Assembly: GCF_030012985.1 (NCBI RefSeq)
Contig: NZ_CP120233.1
Coordinates: forward strand, 4,025,001-4,089,000
Origin: Microbulbifer sp. VAAF005
GTDB lineage: Bacteria > Pseudomonadota > Gammaproteobacteria > Pseudomonadales > Cellvibrionaceae
Reading direction: 5' to 3'
DNA: 64,000 nucleotides
Below the pieces are notes generated by a model, which saw nothing but the letters and a program-made list of their open reading frames with translations, searched no databases and was not told the origin of the DNA. A program made the position numbers and the translations under genes. Positions 47,893 to 57,475 of the stretch are shown here, in pieces (the stretch's first letter is position 1; each line of letters starts with the position of its first letter).

Positions 47893-47937
47893 CCTCTGCC
47901 GTCAAGGTTGGTCACTTGCGGGCAGAGGTTCTTTTAT
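47893..47937 (+). terminator. Terminator after the lysR gene
   Basis: CCTCTGCC and GGCAGAGG form a perfect 8-bp stem with a 20-nt loop, followed by TTCTTTTATT. It starts 4 bp after the lysR stop and lies between convergent lysR and nasA. Confidence 0.65.
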
Positions 47938-47957
47938 TCATGGGGGAATTTAAAACC

Positions 47958-50720
47958 TTACTGCGGAATAAATTCCTGAACCATATTTATTTGGGCATTA
48001 CTGCTTATTTCTACCGGATCTTGCTTTACCGGAGTTGACTCCATGGATGTGTCTTCAGAGGCGTTAACTGTGCGAATAATGCTGGAAATTTCTGGTTTGC
48101 AGGAACCGCAGCTGGTACCGCAGCCAAGGGTTTCTCCCAGTGCTTCGACAGTGTTAATGCCTTGGGCGATGGCCTCCTCTATCTGTGGCCGGGAAACCTG
48201 GAGGCAGGTACAAATCATCTTCACACCGGGCTTTATGGGATGAAGCAGTTGCCCCGGTGATTCAGGCAGGGGAGTGGCCAGGTAGTTTTCCAGGTGCTGT
48301 CGGCTGGGTAATTGGTGCCAGTTTCTACCAGAGAAAATCAGCAGTTTTAAGCTATTATCGTAGGCGATCCAGCGCTGACTTTTAGGGGTAACCAATTCCT
48401 GCCAGAACAATTGGGGCTGGTCGTTCATTATCTTGGATGCCAGATCCCGCCCGTGGATAAGTTGGTTCGCGGCAATTTCATAGCGAAAGCCATTTTCCAA
48501 GGGGACTCGATACCAGTGCAGGATACTGCTGTCGTTGGACTGCTGTAACCAATCCCATACTCTATCGGCAGTCTCTTCGGCACAGATCATTGTGGCAAAG
48601 TATTCAGCTGCCAGGGGACTGACACTAACGGGAACCTGTTTGAATTCAGGTTGACCGGAATAGGGATCAATACTGGAGTCCGCCAGGGCACTGGGCTTGG
48701 AATCCTGTGAGAAGGTTTCACTCCAGTGAATGGGGGCAAAGATCTCCCCTCTTTTTTGCCCGCCGTTGAGAGCGGCGCGGCCGACCATTTTAGATGAGGC
48801 GCTGTTTAACCGAACTAATTCCCCATCTTTAACCTGGAAGCGAGCGGCATCCTTGGGGTTTATTTGTATTTCCGGCAGTTCGCTGTGATCGAGTAATTTT
48901 CTTACCCGCCCGGTTCGGGTCATGGTATGCCACTGGTCGCGCATACGGCCGGTATTGAGCCATATAGGATACTCGCCACTGATCTGCTGTTCCGGAGGCT
49001 GCGGCGCTATGGGGATAAAGCGAGCACGCTTGTCCGGGGTAAAAAACTGTCCACTGGTGAATAAGCGTTTGCACCCGGCTGGATGCTCCTGGTTGACCGG
49101 CCACTGTACCGGGGCCAGTGCATCGTATTCACTGCGATTGATATTGGCGAGTGCGGAGATATCAAAAGCCCTGGAGCCGTGGTTTTCGAAGCCGGAAAGC
49201 TGGGCGTGCTCACGAAAAATATCGGCGGGGTGTGAATAATTAAACTGATCTCCATAACCCAGATGCTGGGCCAGTCCGCACAGGGCTTGCCAGTCGTGGC
49301 GAGCTTCTCCCGCTGGGGATAAAAATCCACGTTGCCGAGAGATACGTCGTTCTGCATTGGTGACAGTGCCGTTTTTTTCTCCCCAGCCCGTTGCGGGAAG
49401 TAGCAAATCGGCACAGCGAGCGGTATCGGTATTGGCAATGCAGTCGGAGACAATAACCAACGGGCATTTCTGTAGTGCGGCTTTGACTCTATCGGCTTCG
49501 GGCATACTGACGGCGGGGTTGGTAGCCATAATCCAAATGGCTTTAATTTTTCCGCTTTCTACCGCGCGGAACATATCCACAGCCTTCATTCCCGGCTTGG
49601 TAGCAATTTGATCGGAATTCCAGAATCGTGATACCCGGTCAATATCCTGCTCGTTAAACTCCATATGCGCGGCGAGGGTATTGGCAAGTCCGCCTACCTC
49701 GCGTCCACCCATCGCGTTGGGTTGGCCGGTAATAGAAAATGGTCCTGCACCAATTTTGCCCACGCGTCCGGTGGCTAAATGGCAGTTTATGATTGCGTTG
49801 TTTTTATCAGTGCCGCTGCTGGACTGATTGATTCCCATGGAATAAAAACTAATGGTCTTTTCTGTTGCTGCAAATGCCTGAAAAAATTCCAATAGTTTTT
49901 CGATAGATATGCCACAGGTGGCCGCAGTTAATTCTGGTGACCAGTCTTGAGCCGCAGCTAAGGTATCGGCAAATCCCTGTGTATGATTTTTTATGTAGTC
50001 GGTATCTAGATAATAGTGCCGGCTGAGAAAACGCAGAAGTCCATTGAATAGTGCCGCATCAGTGCCGGGTTTAATTGCCAGGTGCAGATCTGCCATTTCA
50101 CTGGTAGCGCTGCCACGGGGGTCGATAACGACAAGCTTTGCAGCACCTGCCTGCATTCGCTGGAATAAGATCGGATGTGTCCAGGCTGCATTGGAACCGA
50201 TAAGCACGATAAGTTCAGCCTGTTCCAGATCCTCATAGGAACAGGGTACCGCATCGGCACCAAATGCGCGTTTATATCCCACCACCGCAGAGGCCATACA
50301 AAGTCGGGAATTGGTATCAATATTGGCAGAGCCAATAAATCCCTTCATTAACTTGTTGGCCACATAGTAGTCTTCGGTGAGAAGCTGACCGGACAGATAA
50401 AAAGCTACAGAGTCAGGGCCATGGTTGCGAATTGTCTGCTTAAAGGCATCGGCCATATAAGATAGCGCAGTATCCCAGTCACAATCTTTTCCGTGCAGGC
50501 GAGGGTGCAGGAGACGGCCGTGTTCGCCCAGCGTTTCGCCGAGCGCAGAACCTTTAACGCACAATTTGCCGAAATTTGAAGGGTGCTGGGAATCGCCACT
50601 AACAGTAATCGCTGTAGTATTTGCGCGCTCTTCCCTGTTAACCGAAACCCCACAACCGACACCACAATAGGGGCAGGTAGTGCAGGAGCGGTGCGCGCTC
50701 AGAAATTCCTGTACTGCCAT
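47958..50720 (-). CDS. nasA: Assimilatory nitrate reductase catalytic subunit NasA
   Basis: 920 aa, cytoplasmic, with no Tat signal. The N-terminal [4Fe-4S] motif CTTCPYCGVGC has Cys13, Cys16, Cys19 (or the shifted triad) and Cys23, with a later Cys in NFGKLCVKGSALG. Molybdopterin domains include LTEDYYVANKLMKGFIGSAN and NTGRMRDQWHTMTRTGRV. The C-terminal extra domain has a bacterioferritin-ferredoxin type [2Fe-2S] motif: ICTCLQVSRPQ and GCGTSCGSCKPE. It reduces nitrate to nitrite. It is last in nirB-nirD-nasA; its ATG overlaps the nirD stop by one base (TAATG). Confidence 0.95.
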   Translation of the reverse strand: MAVQEFLSAHRSCTTCPYCGVGCGVSVNREERANTTAITVSGDSQHPSNFGKLCVKGSALGETLGEHGRLLHPRLHGKDCDWDTALSYMADAFKQTIRNHGPDSVAFYLSGQLLTEDYYVANKLMKGFIGSANIDTNSRLCMASAVVGYKRAFGADAVPCSYEDLEQAELIVLIGSNAAWTHPILFQRMQAGAAKLVVIDPRGSATSEMADLHLAIKPGTDAALFNGLLRFLSRHYYLDTDYIKNHTQGFADTLAAAQDWSPELTAATCGISIEKLLEFFQAFAATEKTISFYSMGINQSSSGTDKNNAIINCHLATGRVGKIGAGPFSITGQPNAMGGREVGGLANTLAAHMEFNEQDIDRVSRFWNSDQIATKPGMKAVDMFRAVESGKIKAIWIMATNPAVSMPEADRVKAALQKCPLVIVSDCIANTDTARCADLLLPATGWGEKNGTVTNAERRISRQRGFLSPAGEARHDWQALCGLAQHLGYGDQFNYSHPADIFREHAQLSGFENHGSRAFDISALANINRSEYDALAPVQWPVNQEHPAGCKRLFTSGQFFTPDKRARFIPIAPQPPEQQISGEYPIWLNTGRMRDQWHTMTRTGRVRKLLDHSELPEIQINPKDAARFQVKDGELVRLNSASSKMVGRAALNGGQKRGEIFAPIHWSETFSQDSKPSALADSSIDPYSGQPEFKQVPVSVSPLAAEYFATMICAEETADRVWDWLQQSNDSSILHWYRVPLENGFRYEIAANQLIHGRDLASKIMNDQPQLFWQELVTPKSQRWIAYDNSLKLLIFSGRNWHQLPSRQHLENYLATPLPESPGQLLHPIKPGVKMICTCLQVSRPQIEEAIAQGINTVEALGETLGCGTSCGSCKPEISSIIRTVNASEDTSMESTPVKQDPVEISSNAQINMVQEFIPQ

Positions 50721-51166
50721 TACTGTAGCTTATTGTTGCCGATGTAAACCGTGTTCCCACTAAATGCCAGCGGGTAGGTGGCAAGCTTGATATCGCTGTC
50801 TTCCATGCAGACTCCATCGCTAAGGCGGAAATGGTTTTTATACATTGGGGAAGCAATGGTTAATTCCCCTTCCAATTCCGCAATAATTCCTCTTGCAATC
50901 ACACCAGCTTGTGCGATTGGGTCCCAGTTGTCAACGGCATAAAGCTGTTGTTCCTGGTCGGGTAAAAAAAACAGGGCGATGCTTCTTTGATAGACAGTTT
51001 TAGTCACTGTATTCAAAGCCTTCGTTGGGTATACGGAGGTATCGCCCCAAAGCGCACATACCCCAGAGTTGGTGACCAAATCTGATCGCTGACAGATTGG
51101 AGACCATTGGGGGTGGGTTATGGCAACTGAATTTGAGGGAGTTTCTTGCAGGGCAGCCAGGCTCAT
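50720..51166 (-). CDS. nirD: Nitrite reductase small subunit NirD
   Basis: 148 aa. A Rieske-like fold with NSGVCALWGDTSVY, a YAVDNWDPIAQAGVIARGII block and YKNHFRLSDGVCMEDSDI. The Rieske Cys/His ligands are absent, as in E. coli NirD, so no cluster is expected. It supports NirB in NADH-dependent nitrite reduction to ammonium. It has an N-terminal extension of about 18 residues. GTGAGG precedes the ATG. An 87-bp gap to nirB includes a small GGCGGC/GCCGCC hairpin (51228-51243). Confidence 0.93.
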   Translation of the reverse strand: MSLAALQETPSNSVAITHPQWSPICQRSDLVTNSGVCALWGDTSVYPTKALNTVTKTVYQRSIALFFLPDQEQQLYAVDNWDPIAQAGVIARGIIAELEGELTIASPMYKNHFRLSDGVCMEDSDIKLATYPLAFSGNTVYIGNNKLQ

Positions 51167-51253
51167 AATAATTTCCTCACAATGGATGGAAAGGATTCAA
51201 AAGCAATTTATTAATAAAGGTATAACTGGCGGCTTGCGCCGCCGGGAGAAGCT

Positions 51254-53791
51254 TTAGGCGGATTCGGCTGTTTCCACTAGCTCGTCAGTGGTCGCCGGAC
51301 GCGGTTGCCCGCGCTCTTTAACGAAAACAATCTTTTCGTCGGTTTCGCTGCTATTAACGAATTGACGGAAGCGCTTGAGTTTTTCCGGATCGTTAATGGC
51401 TGTTTTCCATTCGCATTGGTAGGTGTCTACTACTCGGGCCATCTGGGCTTCCAGCTCGGCACAAATCCCCAGCTTGTCATCGATAATGACTTCGCGCAGG
51501 TAATCCAGGCCGCCGTCAAGATTTTCCAGCCACACAGATGTGCGCTGTAATTTATCGGCGGTGCGCACATAGAACATCAGGAAACGGTCGATATAGCGGA
51601 TAAGAGTTTCGTCATCCAGGTCGGTGGCGAACAAATCTGCATGGCGGGGGCGCATGCCACCGTTGCCACAAACAAATAGATTCCAACCTTTTTCAGTGGC
51701 GATAACCCCGACATCTTTGCTTTGAGCCTCAGCGCATTCACGGGTACAGCCGGAAACAGCCATTTTTATTTTGTGTGGAGAGCGTAGTCCCTTGTAGCGG
51801 TTTTCTACTTGAAGGGCCATTGAAACGCTGTCCTGAACCCCAAAGCGACACCAGGTGCTACCAACACAAGACTTAACCGTGCGCAGGGATTTGCCGTAGG
51901 CATGGCCGGTTTCAAATCCTGCATCAATCAGCTCTCGCCAAATTTCCGGTAGCTGCTCCAGGCGCGCGCCAAACAAGTCGATACGCTGGCCACCGGTAAT
52001 TTTGGTATAGAGGTTGTAGCGTTTGGCCACTTCACCGATCACTATTAATTTTTCCGGTGTGATCTCGCCGCCGGGAATACGCGGAACTACAGAATAGCTG
52101 CCGTTTTTCTGCATATTCGCCATAAAAGTATCGTTGGTGTCCTGTAAGCCGACGTGAGTCTGCTCCAGAATATGTTCATTCCACAGGGAGGCAAATATGG
52201 ATGCGGCCGCAGGTTTACAAATTTCACAGCCGCGCCCTGAACCGTGTTTACTTAATAATTCACTAAAGGTTTTTATTTCTTCCACCTGGATAATGTGGAA
52301 TAACTCCTGGCGGGAGAAGGGGAAGTGCACGCATAAGTGATTGTTCACTTCCATGCCGAGCGCCGCCAGCTCTTCATCGACAATATTTTTCAGTAGCCCA
52401 GCACAACCACCGCAACCTGTAGATGCTTTTGTTGCATCCTTAACATCAGCCAGTGAGTGGCAGCCTCCGGCAACGGCATCGATAATTTGGCCTTTGCTTA
52501 CATTGTGGCAGGAACACACGGTAGCCGAAGCGGGAAGTGCAGCAGCACCCAGCCCGGGAGCTGCGCCATCGGTTGCCGGTAAAATTAATTGTTCCGGGTG
52601 TTCGGGCAGATCAATATCGTTAAGGTGATATTGCAGCAGGGTATCGTAGTCATCCGTATCCCCCACCATCACCGCACCCAGCAGCTTTTTGCCCTCGCTA
52701 TCGGTGATCATACGTTTGTAAACACCGCTCTGCTCGTCTACAAAAGTAATAGCGGCAGCGCCGTTGGTGCGACCATGAGCATCGCCAATAGAGCCGACCT
52801 GTACACCCAGGAGTTTCAGCTTGGTGCTCATGTCAGCACCGTTAAAACTTTCCTCTCCACCGGTCAGTTGAGCGACAGCAGTACGCGCCATGCTGTAACC
52901 GGGAGCGACCAGGCCAAAAATTTTCTGATCGTAAAGCGCGCATTCGCCGATAGCGAAAATATTTGGGTCTGAAGTACGGCAGCTGCTGTCAATTACGATG
53001 CCGCCGCGTTCGCCAACTTCCAGCCCGCTGGATTTTGCCAGTTCATCCTGAGGGCGAATGCCTGCGGAGAAAACAATCATATCGGTAAGCAGTTCTTTAT
53101 CTCCCTTGAACTGCATACGCAGGCGGCCGTCTACTTCTTCAATCAATTCCGTGGCGGTACTGGTGTGTACCTGAACCCCGAGTGCTTCAATTTTTGTTCT
53201 TAATAGGGCTGAACCGCCTTCATCCAACTGAGTGGCCATAAGGCCTGGGGCGAACTCGACAACGTGGGCTTCAAGTCCCAGGGCTTTCAGGGCATTGGCA
53301 GCTTCCAGGCCCAGTAGGCCACCGCCGACAACTACACCACTTTTTGCACTGGCGGCAATCGAGCGAATGGAATCGAGATCTTCCAGGGTTCGATATACAA
53401 AGCAGCGCGGGTGTTGATGACCGGGTATTGGCGGAACAAAAGGGTAGGAGCCGGTGGCAAGTATTAATTGGTCGTAAGAGTGGCTGGCTCCACTTGCCGC
53501 AGTAATTGTTTTATTGTCCCGATCAATTTGCACCACCTTGTCATTGAGCAGGATATTAAAACCCCACTGCTGATACTGCTCCAAGTTTCCCATGGACAGG
53601 TCTTCAGCTGTGCGTCCGGCAAAGTATTCGGAAAGGTGGACCCGGTCATAAGCGGGACGGGGCTCTGCACAGAATATGGTGATATCAAATTGGTTGGCGT
53701 ATTGATGGTTGGCGAGCTGTTCCAGGAAATGGTGCCCGACCATACCGTTGCCAATCACAATCAGCTTTTGAGGTTTAACATTTGCCTTCAT
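51254..53791 (-). CDS. nirB: Nitrite reductase large subunit NirB
   Basis: 845 aa. Order: FAD domain (LIVIGNGMVGHHFLEQL), NAD domain (SGVVVGGGLLGLEAANALKA), a [2Fe-2S] BFD-type domain (TVCSCHNVSKGQIIDAV and GCGGCAG), then the sulfite/nitrite reductase half with siroheme/[4Fe-4S] cysteines in CVGSTWCRFGVQDSV and VSGCTRECAEAQSKDVGVI. It reduces nitrite to ammonium with NAD(P)H in the cytoplasm. Its leader has a long hairpin and may form a separate transcript from narK and the kinase. Confidence 0.97.
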   Translation of the reverse strand: MKANVKPQKLIVIGNGMVGHHFLEQLANHQYANQFDITIFCAEPRPAYDRVHLSEYFAGRTAEDLSMGNLEQYQQWGFNILLNDKVVQIDRDNKTITAASGASHSYDQLILATGSYPFVPPIPGHQHPRCFVYRTLEDLDSIRSIAASAKSGVVVGGGLLGLEAANALKALGLEAHVVEFAPGLMATQLDEGGSALLRTKIEALGVQVHTSTATELIEEVDGRLRMQFKGDKELLTDMIVFSAGIRPQDELAKSSGLEVGERGGIVIDSSCRTSDPNIFAIGECALYDQKIFGLVAPGYSMARTAVAQLTGGEESFNGADMSTKLKLLGVQVGSIGDAHGRTNGAAAITFVDEQSGVYKRMITDSEGKKLLGAVMVGDTDDYDTLLQYHLNDIDLPEHPEQLILPATDGAAPGLGAAALPASATVCSCHNVSKGQIIDAVAGGCHSLADVKDATKASTGCGGCAGLLKNIVDEELAALGMEVNNHLCVHFPFSRQELFHIIQVEEIKTFSELLSKHGSGRGCEICKPAAASIFASLWNEHILEQTHVGLQDTNDTFMANMQKNGSYSVVPRIPGGEITPEKLIVIGEVAKRYNLYTKITGGQRIDLFGARLEQLPEIWRELIDAGFETGHAYGKSLRTVKSCVGSTWCRFGVQDSVSMALQVENRYKGLRSPHKIKMAVSGCTRECAEAQSKDVGVIATEKGWNLFVCGNGGMRPRHADLFATDLDDETLIRYIDRFLMFYVRTADKLQRTSVWLENLDGGLDYLREVIIDDKLGICAELEAQMARVVDTYQCEWKTAINDPEKLKRFRQFVNSSETDEKIVFVKERGQPRPATTDELVETAESA

Positions 53792-53822
53792 TTACAATCC
53801 TGCCGTCTCAATTCGTTTTATT

Positions 53823-53873
53823 CGGCAGGAAGAGGGCCCGTCTGAAATGGCAAGGGCGTCTCCTCTTCTGCCG
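53823..53873 (-). promoter_or_regulatory. Long stem-loop in the nirB leader
   Basis: CGGCAGGAAGAGG and CCTCTTCTGCCG form a 12-bp stem with one bulged base, extended inside by GCCC/GGGC. It ends 31 bp before the nirB ATG and is not followed by a T tract, so it is not a normal terminator. It may mark an mRNA processing or stability site, or an RNA-based control element. Confidence 0.55.
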
Positions 53874-54061
53874 AAGAGTACAGGCGCCGTTGCCTCGTAA
53901 TGGGGGAATAATTTGTTGGTAATTAAATACATTCAATCTCTATGCCAATTTTATTTTTAGTAATAAAGGGGGTTTGGCCTGATTGTCCACAATTTTTGCG
54001 ACAAAGTGGTGCATTTAATTAATTTTCTGCGCTGTAAATGTGCTTATTCAAATCTTATGTA

Positions 54062-55843
54062 TTAGCGCCAAAAGAAGTAGAGCAGATGAGAGAGCAGTAG
54101 AATTAAAGTTAGTAGCTGCCAGACAAGAACCGGGTTTCTTTCTAGCAGGGGACGGCTTTGGGGGGCTTTAAAATCTGGGCTGGGAGATTGCAGGTCCTGG
54201 ATAAATTCTGACAATGCGTTGTAGCGCTTTTTAGGATCAGGAGCACAAGCCTTTTGTAGGGCGCTATCAATCCAGTAGGGAATATCTTTGCGGTGTGCAG
54301 ATGCGCGAGTAAAGCGCATTTGGTTATAGCTCTTTAAACGGTAGTGGTAGCTACCAAAGCGCTCGGGATAGGGATACTTACCCGTGAGTAATTCATAAGC
54401 AATGATTCCCAGGGAAAAGATGTCTGATCGATGGCTGGCGCTATCCCCAAAAAAGAATTCCGGAGCTGCATAATTCTTACTGCCGGGTGCTGTTTCACCA
54501 GATAGATGTAATTGCTCTCTGAGCCCTGGGCCATCGGCACCACCGAGATCAATGATTACCAGGCGCCCGTCGTTGCGCATCATAATATTCTCTGGTTTGA
54601 GATCGCCGTGAACGATCTCCAACCGCTGTAAACTTCGCAACGCACTAACCAGTTGTCCCATTAGCTCCCGCACTTGGGGAATTTGAGGTTGTGGATGTAA
54701 TTGCATCCACTGACGCAAAGTCTGTCCTTCGATATATTCGAGAATATGATAGAGACAGTGCCTTTCAGAAGTCGGAGCAAAAACTTTAATAATCCCTGGG
54801 TGGGAGATTCGTCGCCCGGTCCACTCCTCAGCAATAAATCGTTCGATGTAGTGGGGGTCATCACAGAAATTAACCGAGGGAGTTTTTATCACCCGCAATA
54901 CTTCGGTATTGAGGTCTCGGGCCAGATAGAGATGGCTGCGGCTGCTGGCATGTAATTCCTGTAAAACAAGAAAGTTGTCGAGCTTTTGGCCCGGGCGCAG
55001 GTCAGGTGCGAACGGGAGTTCGCGATTGCGCATAGCCAATTCATCGCACTGGGGCAACCCTACATAATTTATCCGGCAAGTGACAGCAGTCAGGTTATCG
55101 GTGGAGCCCGCTTTCAGAGCAGCATCAATAAGCCCTTGTGGGGTTGAGCTGGAAAAATTAAGCAATCGCTCAATCATCTCCGTCTCAGGCAGAAAATCGT
55201 GAATACCATCGCTACTCACCAGGAAAATATCCCCGGACTGTAATTCCTCACAGCGGTAGTCCACTTCAATATGGGCATCCATTCCCAGGGCGCGGCTCAA
55301 AAAGGTGCGTCCAGGTCCGAGGCTGTGGCTGTGATCGCTACTCAAGCACTCTAATTTCCTGTCGCGGAGTCGGTATATCCGGGAATCGCCGATGTGAACC
55401 AGATGTGCGCTGGTGCCTTTGAAAATAACGGCAGAAAAAGTGGTCAACCAACCCCGTTTAATTTCGGCACTGCCGCCACTCTGTCGAAATAGCCAGCTAT
55501 TGAGCGAGTGCAAAACCCGCGCAACAGCGTGCTTTGTCGACCAGGTTTGCGGGGTGCTGTAATAATCGGAAAAGAATCCATTGATGGCAGCGCGGGCTGC
55601 TTCACCGCCGGCTTCTGCATTGGCAACACCGTCGGCTACTGCGGCAAGGCTGCCGTGGCGCTGTAATTCAGCGCCTTCGGGAAGCCTCACTGCGCAGGCG
55701 TCGTCATTGTGTTGGCGAAGTCCAGCGCAGGAGGCAGTGAACAGTTGCAGGGCATCTTCTTTATCGCCCTGCGAACTGTCACTAGCAGCGAGCCCGGATT
55801 CTTCTGTGCTCGCTGCAGTGGGTAGATCGTTATTAGGCAACAT
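54062..55843 (-). CDS. Fused PP2C-type phosphatase and Ser/Thr protein kinase, membrane-anchored
   Basis: 593 aa. Residues about 30-255 are a PP2C domain: [57 protein letters not shown] and [13 protein letters not shown] hold the metal-binding Asp residues. Residues about 285-560 are a Hanks-type kinase, with the catalytic loop [20 protein letters not shown] in place of DFG, and an APEFFFG segment. A C-terminal membrane helix is [19 protein letters not shown]. It overlaps the end of narK, so the two are co-expressed. A similar fusion sits in the Pseudomonas nitrate-assimilation cluster. Target unknown. Confidence 0.92.
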   Translation of the reverse strand: MLPNNDLPTAASTEESGLAASDSSQGDKEDALQLFTASCAGLRQHNDDACAVRLPEGAELQRHGSLAAVADGVANAEAGGEAARAAINGFFSDYYSTPQTWSTKHAVARVLHSLNSWLFRQSGGSAEIKRGWLTTFSAVIFKGTSAHLVHIGDSRIYRLRDRKLECLSSDHSHSLGPGRTFLSRALGMDAHIEVDYRCEELQSGDIFLVSSDGIHDFLPETEMIERLLNFSSSTPQGLIDAALKAGSTDNLTAVTCRINYVGLPQCDELAMRNRELPFAPDLRPGQKLDNFLVLQELHASSRSHLYLARDLNTEVLRVIKTPSVNFCDDPHYIERFIAEEWTGRRISHPGIIKVFAPTSERHCLYHILEYIEGQTLRQWMQLHPQPQIPQVRELMGQLVSALRSLQRLEIVHGDLKPENIMMRNDGRLVIIDLGGADGPGLREQLHLSGETAPGSKNYAAPEFFFGDSASHRSDIFSLGIIAYELLTGKYPYPERFGSYHYRLKSYNQMRFTRASAHRKDIPYWIDSALQKACAPDPKKRYNALSEFIQDLQSPSPDFKAPQSRPLLERNPVLVWQLLTLILLLSHLLYFFWR

Positions 55844-57295
55844 CGATCATGGATACGCTGCCATCCGGGTGTACTTCTGCCATTTGTCCCTCCGGTTCTT
55901 CCAGTAGAAGCAGGGCGGCAAAGCCGAGCAATGCGGTAGCGCAGATTACCAGGAAAAAGACCTGGTAAGACACCATGCTGAGAACGGTGAGATAGAAAAC
56001 GGCTCCGACATTGCCGTAGGCGCCAGTCATGCCGGCAATCTGCCCGGTTAGGCGGCGTTTGATCAAGGGCACCACTGCGAATACAGCGCCCTCACCAGCT
56101 TGCACAAAGAAGGAACAGGCCATGGCAGCGGCGACCGCCAGGTACAGGGGCCACTCGGCATCGATCATGCTCATAGTGAAGTAACCCAGAGCCAGGCCAG
56201 CGGTGAGGATCAGCAGGGTAGGTTTGCGGCCCCAGCGGTCGCTAATCAATCCGCCGGCAGGGCGTGACATGAGGTTCATAAAGGCATAGGCGGAGGCCAG
56301 CAAGCCAGCTTTTACCGGGTCCAGTGTAAAGGTCTCGGAGAAGAATAAGGGCAGCATGGAAACCACAGCCAATTCGGAACCGAAAGTCGCGAAGTAGAGC
56401 AGATTCAAAACTGCTACTTGCTTAAACTTATAGCGGTGTACCGGTGCTGGTGGGTTGCTGAGTACTTCACGGTTAATACTGTAGGTTTTATACGCGTCCA
56501 GAAGATACAGTAATACCAGGCCTGCATAGATCAGGTTGGCGGTAAGGTTGGATATTAATGCAACGCCGCTGGATAATTTCCAGGTTAGCAGAGCCAGTGC
56601 CGCATACATGGGCACTTTCATCACCAGAAGCAGGATAAAATCCCCGGGACTGGTGACTTCCATAGCACCAATTTTTTTGGCTTGAAATAGGTTGACCCCT
56701 TGGGCGTATCAGTCACAGAGAAGTAATAAACTACGCTGAAAACCAGTGCGATTGCGCCAGTGAGGCCAATGGCATAGCGCCAGCCGTCGTCACCGCCAAA
56801 AAACAGGGCGATGGTGGGTAGGGACATGGCTGCTGCGGCTGAGCCAAAATTTCCCCATCCCCCGTAAATACCTTCTGCGGTACCCAGCTGTCGAGCCGGG
56901 AACCATTCGGATACCATGCGGATACCTACAACAAAACCTGCACCAATAAAGCCCAAAAGGAATCGGCCAATGGCTGCCTGCACAAAATTGTCTGCCAGGG
57001 CAAAAATAAAGCAAGGCACACTGCCGATTGCCAGTAATAGCGAATAGGTGAGTCTGGGGCCATATTTATCAGTGAGCATCCCGATTACAATGCGTGCGGG
57101 AATTGTCAGGGCCACGTTTAAAATAAGTAGGGTTTTGACCTGGTCCGGAGTTAATGAAAGGCTTTTCGCAATTGCCATTAGCAATGGTGCGTGGTTAAAC
57201 CAGGCAAAGAAAGTGATAAAGAAGGCCACCCAAGTTAGGTGGAGCACTTTTATCTTCCCGCGGAACGAGAATAGATTAAGTGAGTCACTGGACAT
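55833..57295 (-). CDS. narK: Nitrate/nitrite transporter NarK (MFS), interrupted by a -1 frameshift
   Basis: From ATG 57295 (or 57301) the frame encodes a NarK-type MFS N-half with [40 protein letters not shown] and the nitrate signature [13 protein letters not shown]. It runs off at TYFKPKK into a stop at 56621. The rest continues in the -1 frame ([20 protein letters not shown]) to the stop at 55833, including a second signature [12 protein letters not shown]. The switch lies at an A7 run (56672-56678): one extra A, or a -1 slip on A-AAA-AAA, restores about 487 aa. It imports nitrate for NasA. The upstream nasTS and downstream genes are intact, so loss of uptake would be surprising. Confidence 0.85.
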
Positions 57296-57328
57296 GCGCA
57301 TTTCCTTTGTTTGCTAATTCCGCAGGCA

Positions 57329-57375
57329 CAAAAAAAGCCCACAGCTGCAGCCGCTTGACTGCAGACGATGGACTT
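57329..57375 (-). terminator. Intrinsic terminator in the narK leader (probable NasT antitermination target)
   Basis: On the minus strand the outer stem AAGTCCA/TGGGCTT and the inner stem CTGCAG/CTGCAG enclose an 8-nt loop and are followed by seven T. It ends 28-34 bp before the narK start, downstream of a sigma-54-like site. A terminator between promoter and gene, next to an ANTAR regulator gene, is the arrangement of nas operons controlled by antitermination. Upstream GC-rich hairpins (57380-57450) could be the ANTAR-binding RNA, but the loop motif was not confirmed. Confidence 0.75.
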
Positions 57376-57460
57376 CGTTGCCCGTTATATTCGGCGAACA
57401 ACCGCTTCACCGCGCTGATGCGCCTGAGGGAAGGCAATTGCATCATCGAATTATTTCCAT

Positions 57461-57475
57461 TCAATTAATGTGCCA
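57461..57475 (-). promoter_or_regulatory. Sigma-54-like promoter for narK
   Basis: TGGCAC-N5-TTGA on the minus strand directly follows the nasS stop. The -24 element is perfect; at -12 the usual GC is GA. The same form occurs before nasT. A start near 57450 would give a leader of about 150 nt containing the terminator. Confidence 0.55.

Noticed and set aside
54001..54020. Possible sigma-54 site before nirB (GCACC...GCAA on the minus strand)
   Set aside because: The -24 GG is missing and the spacing to the GC element does not fit.
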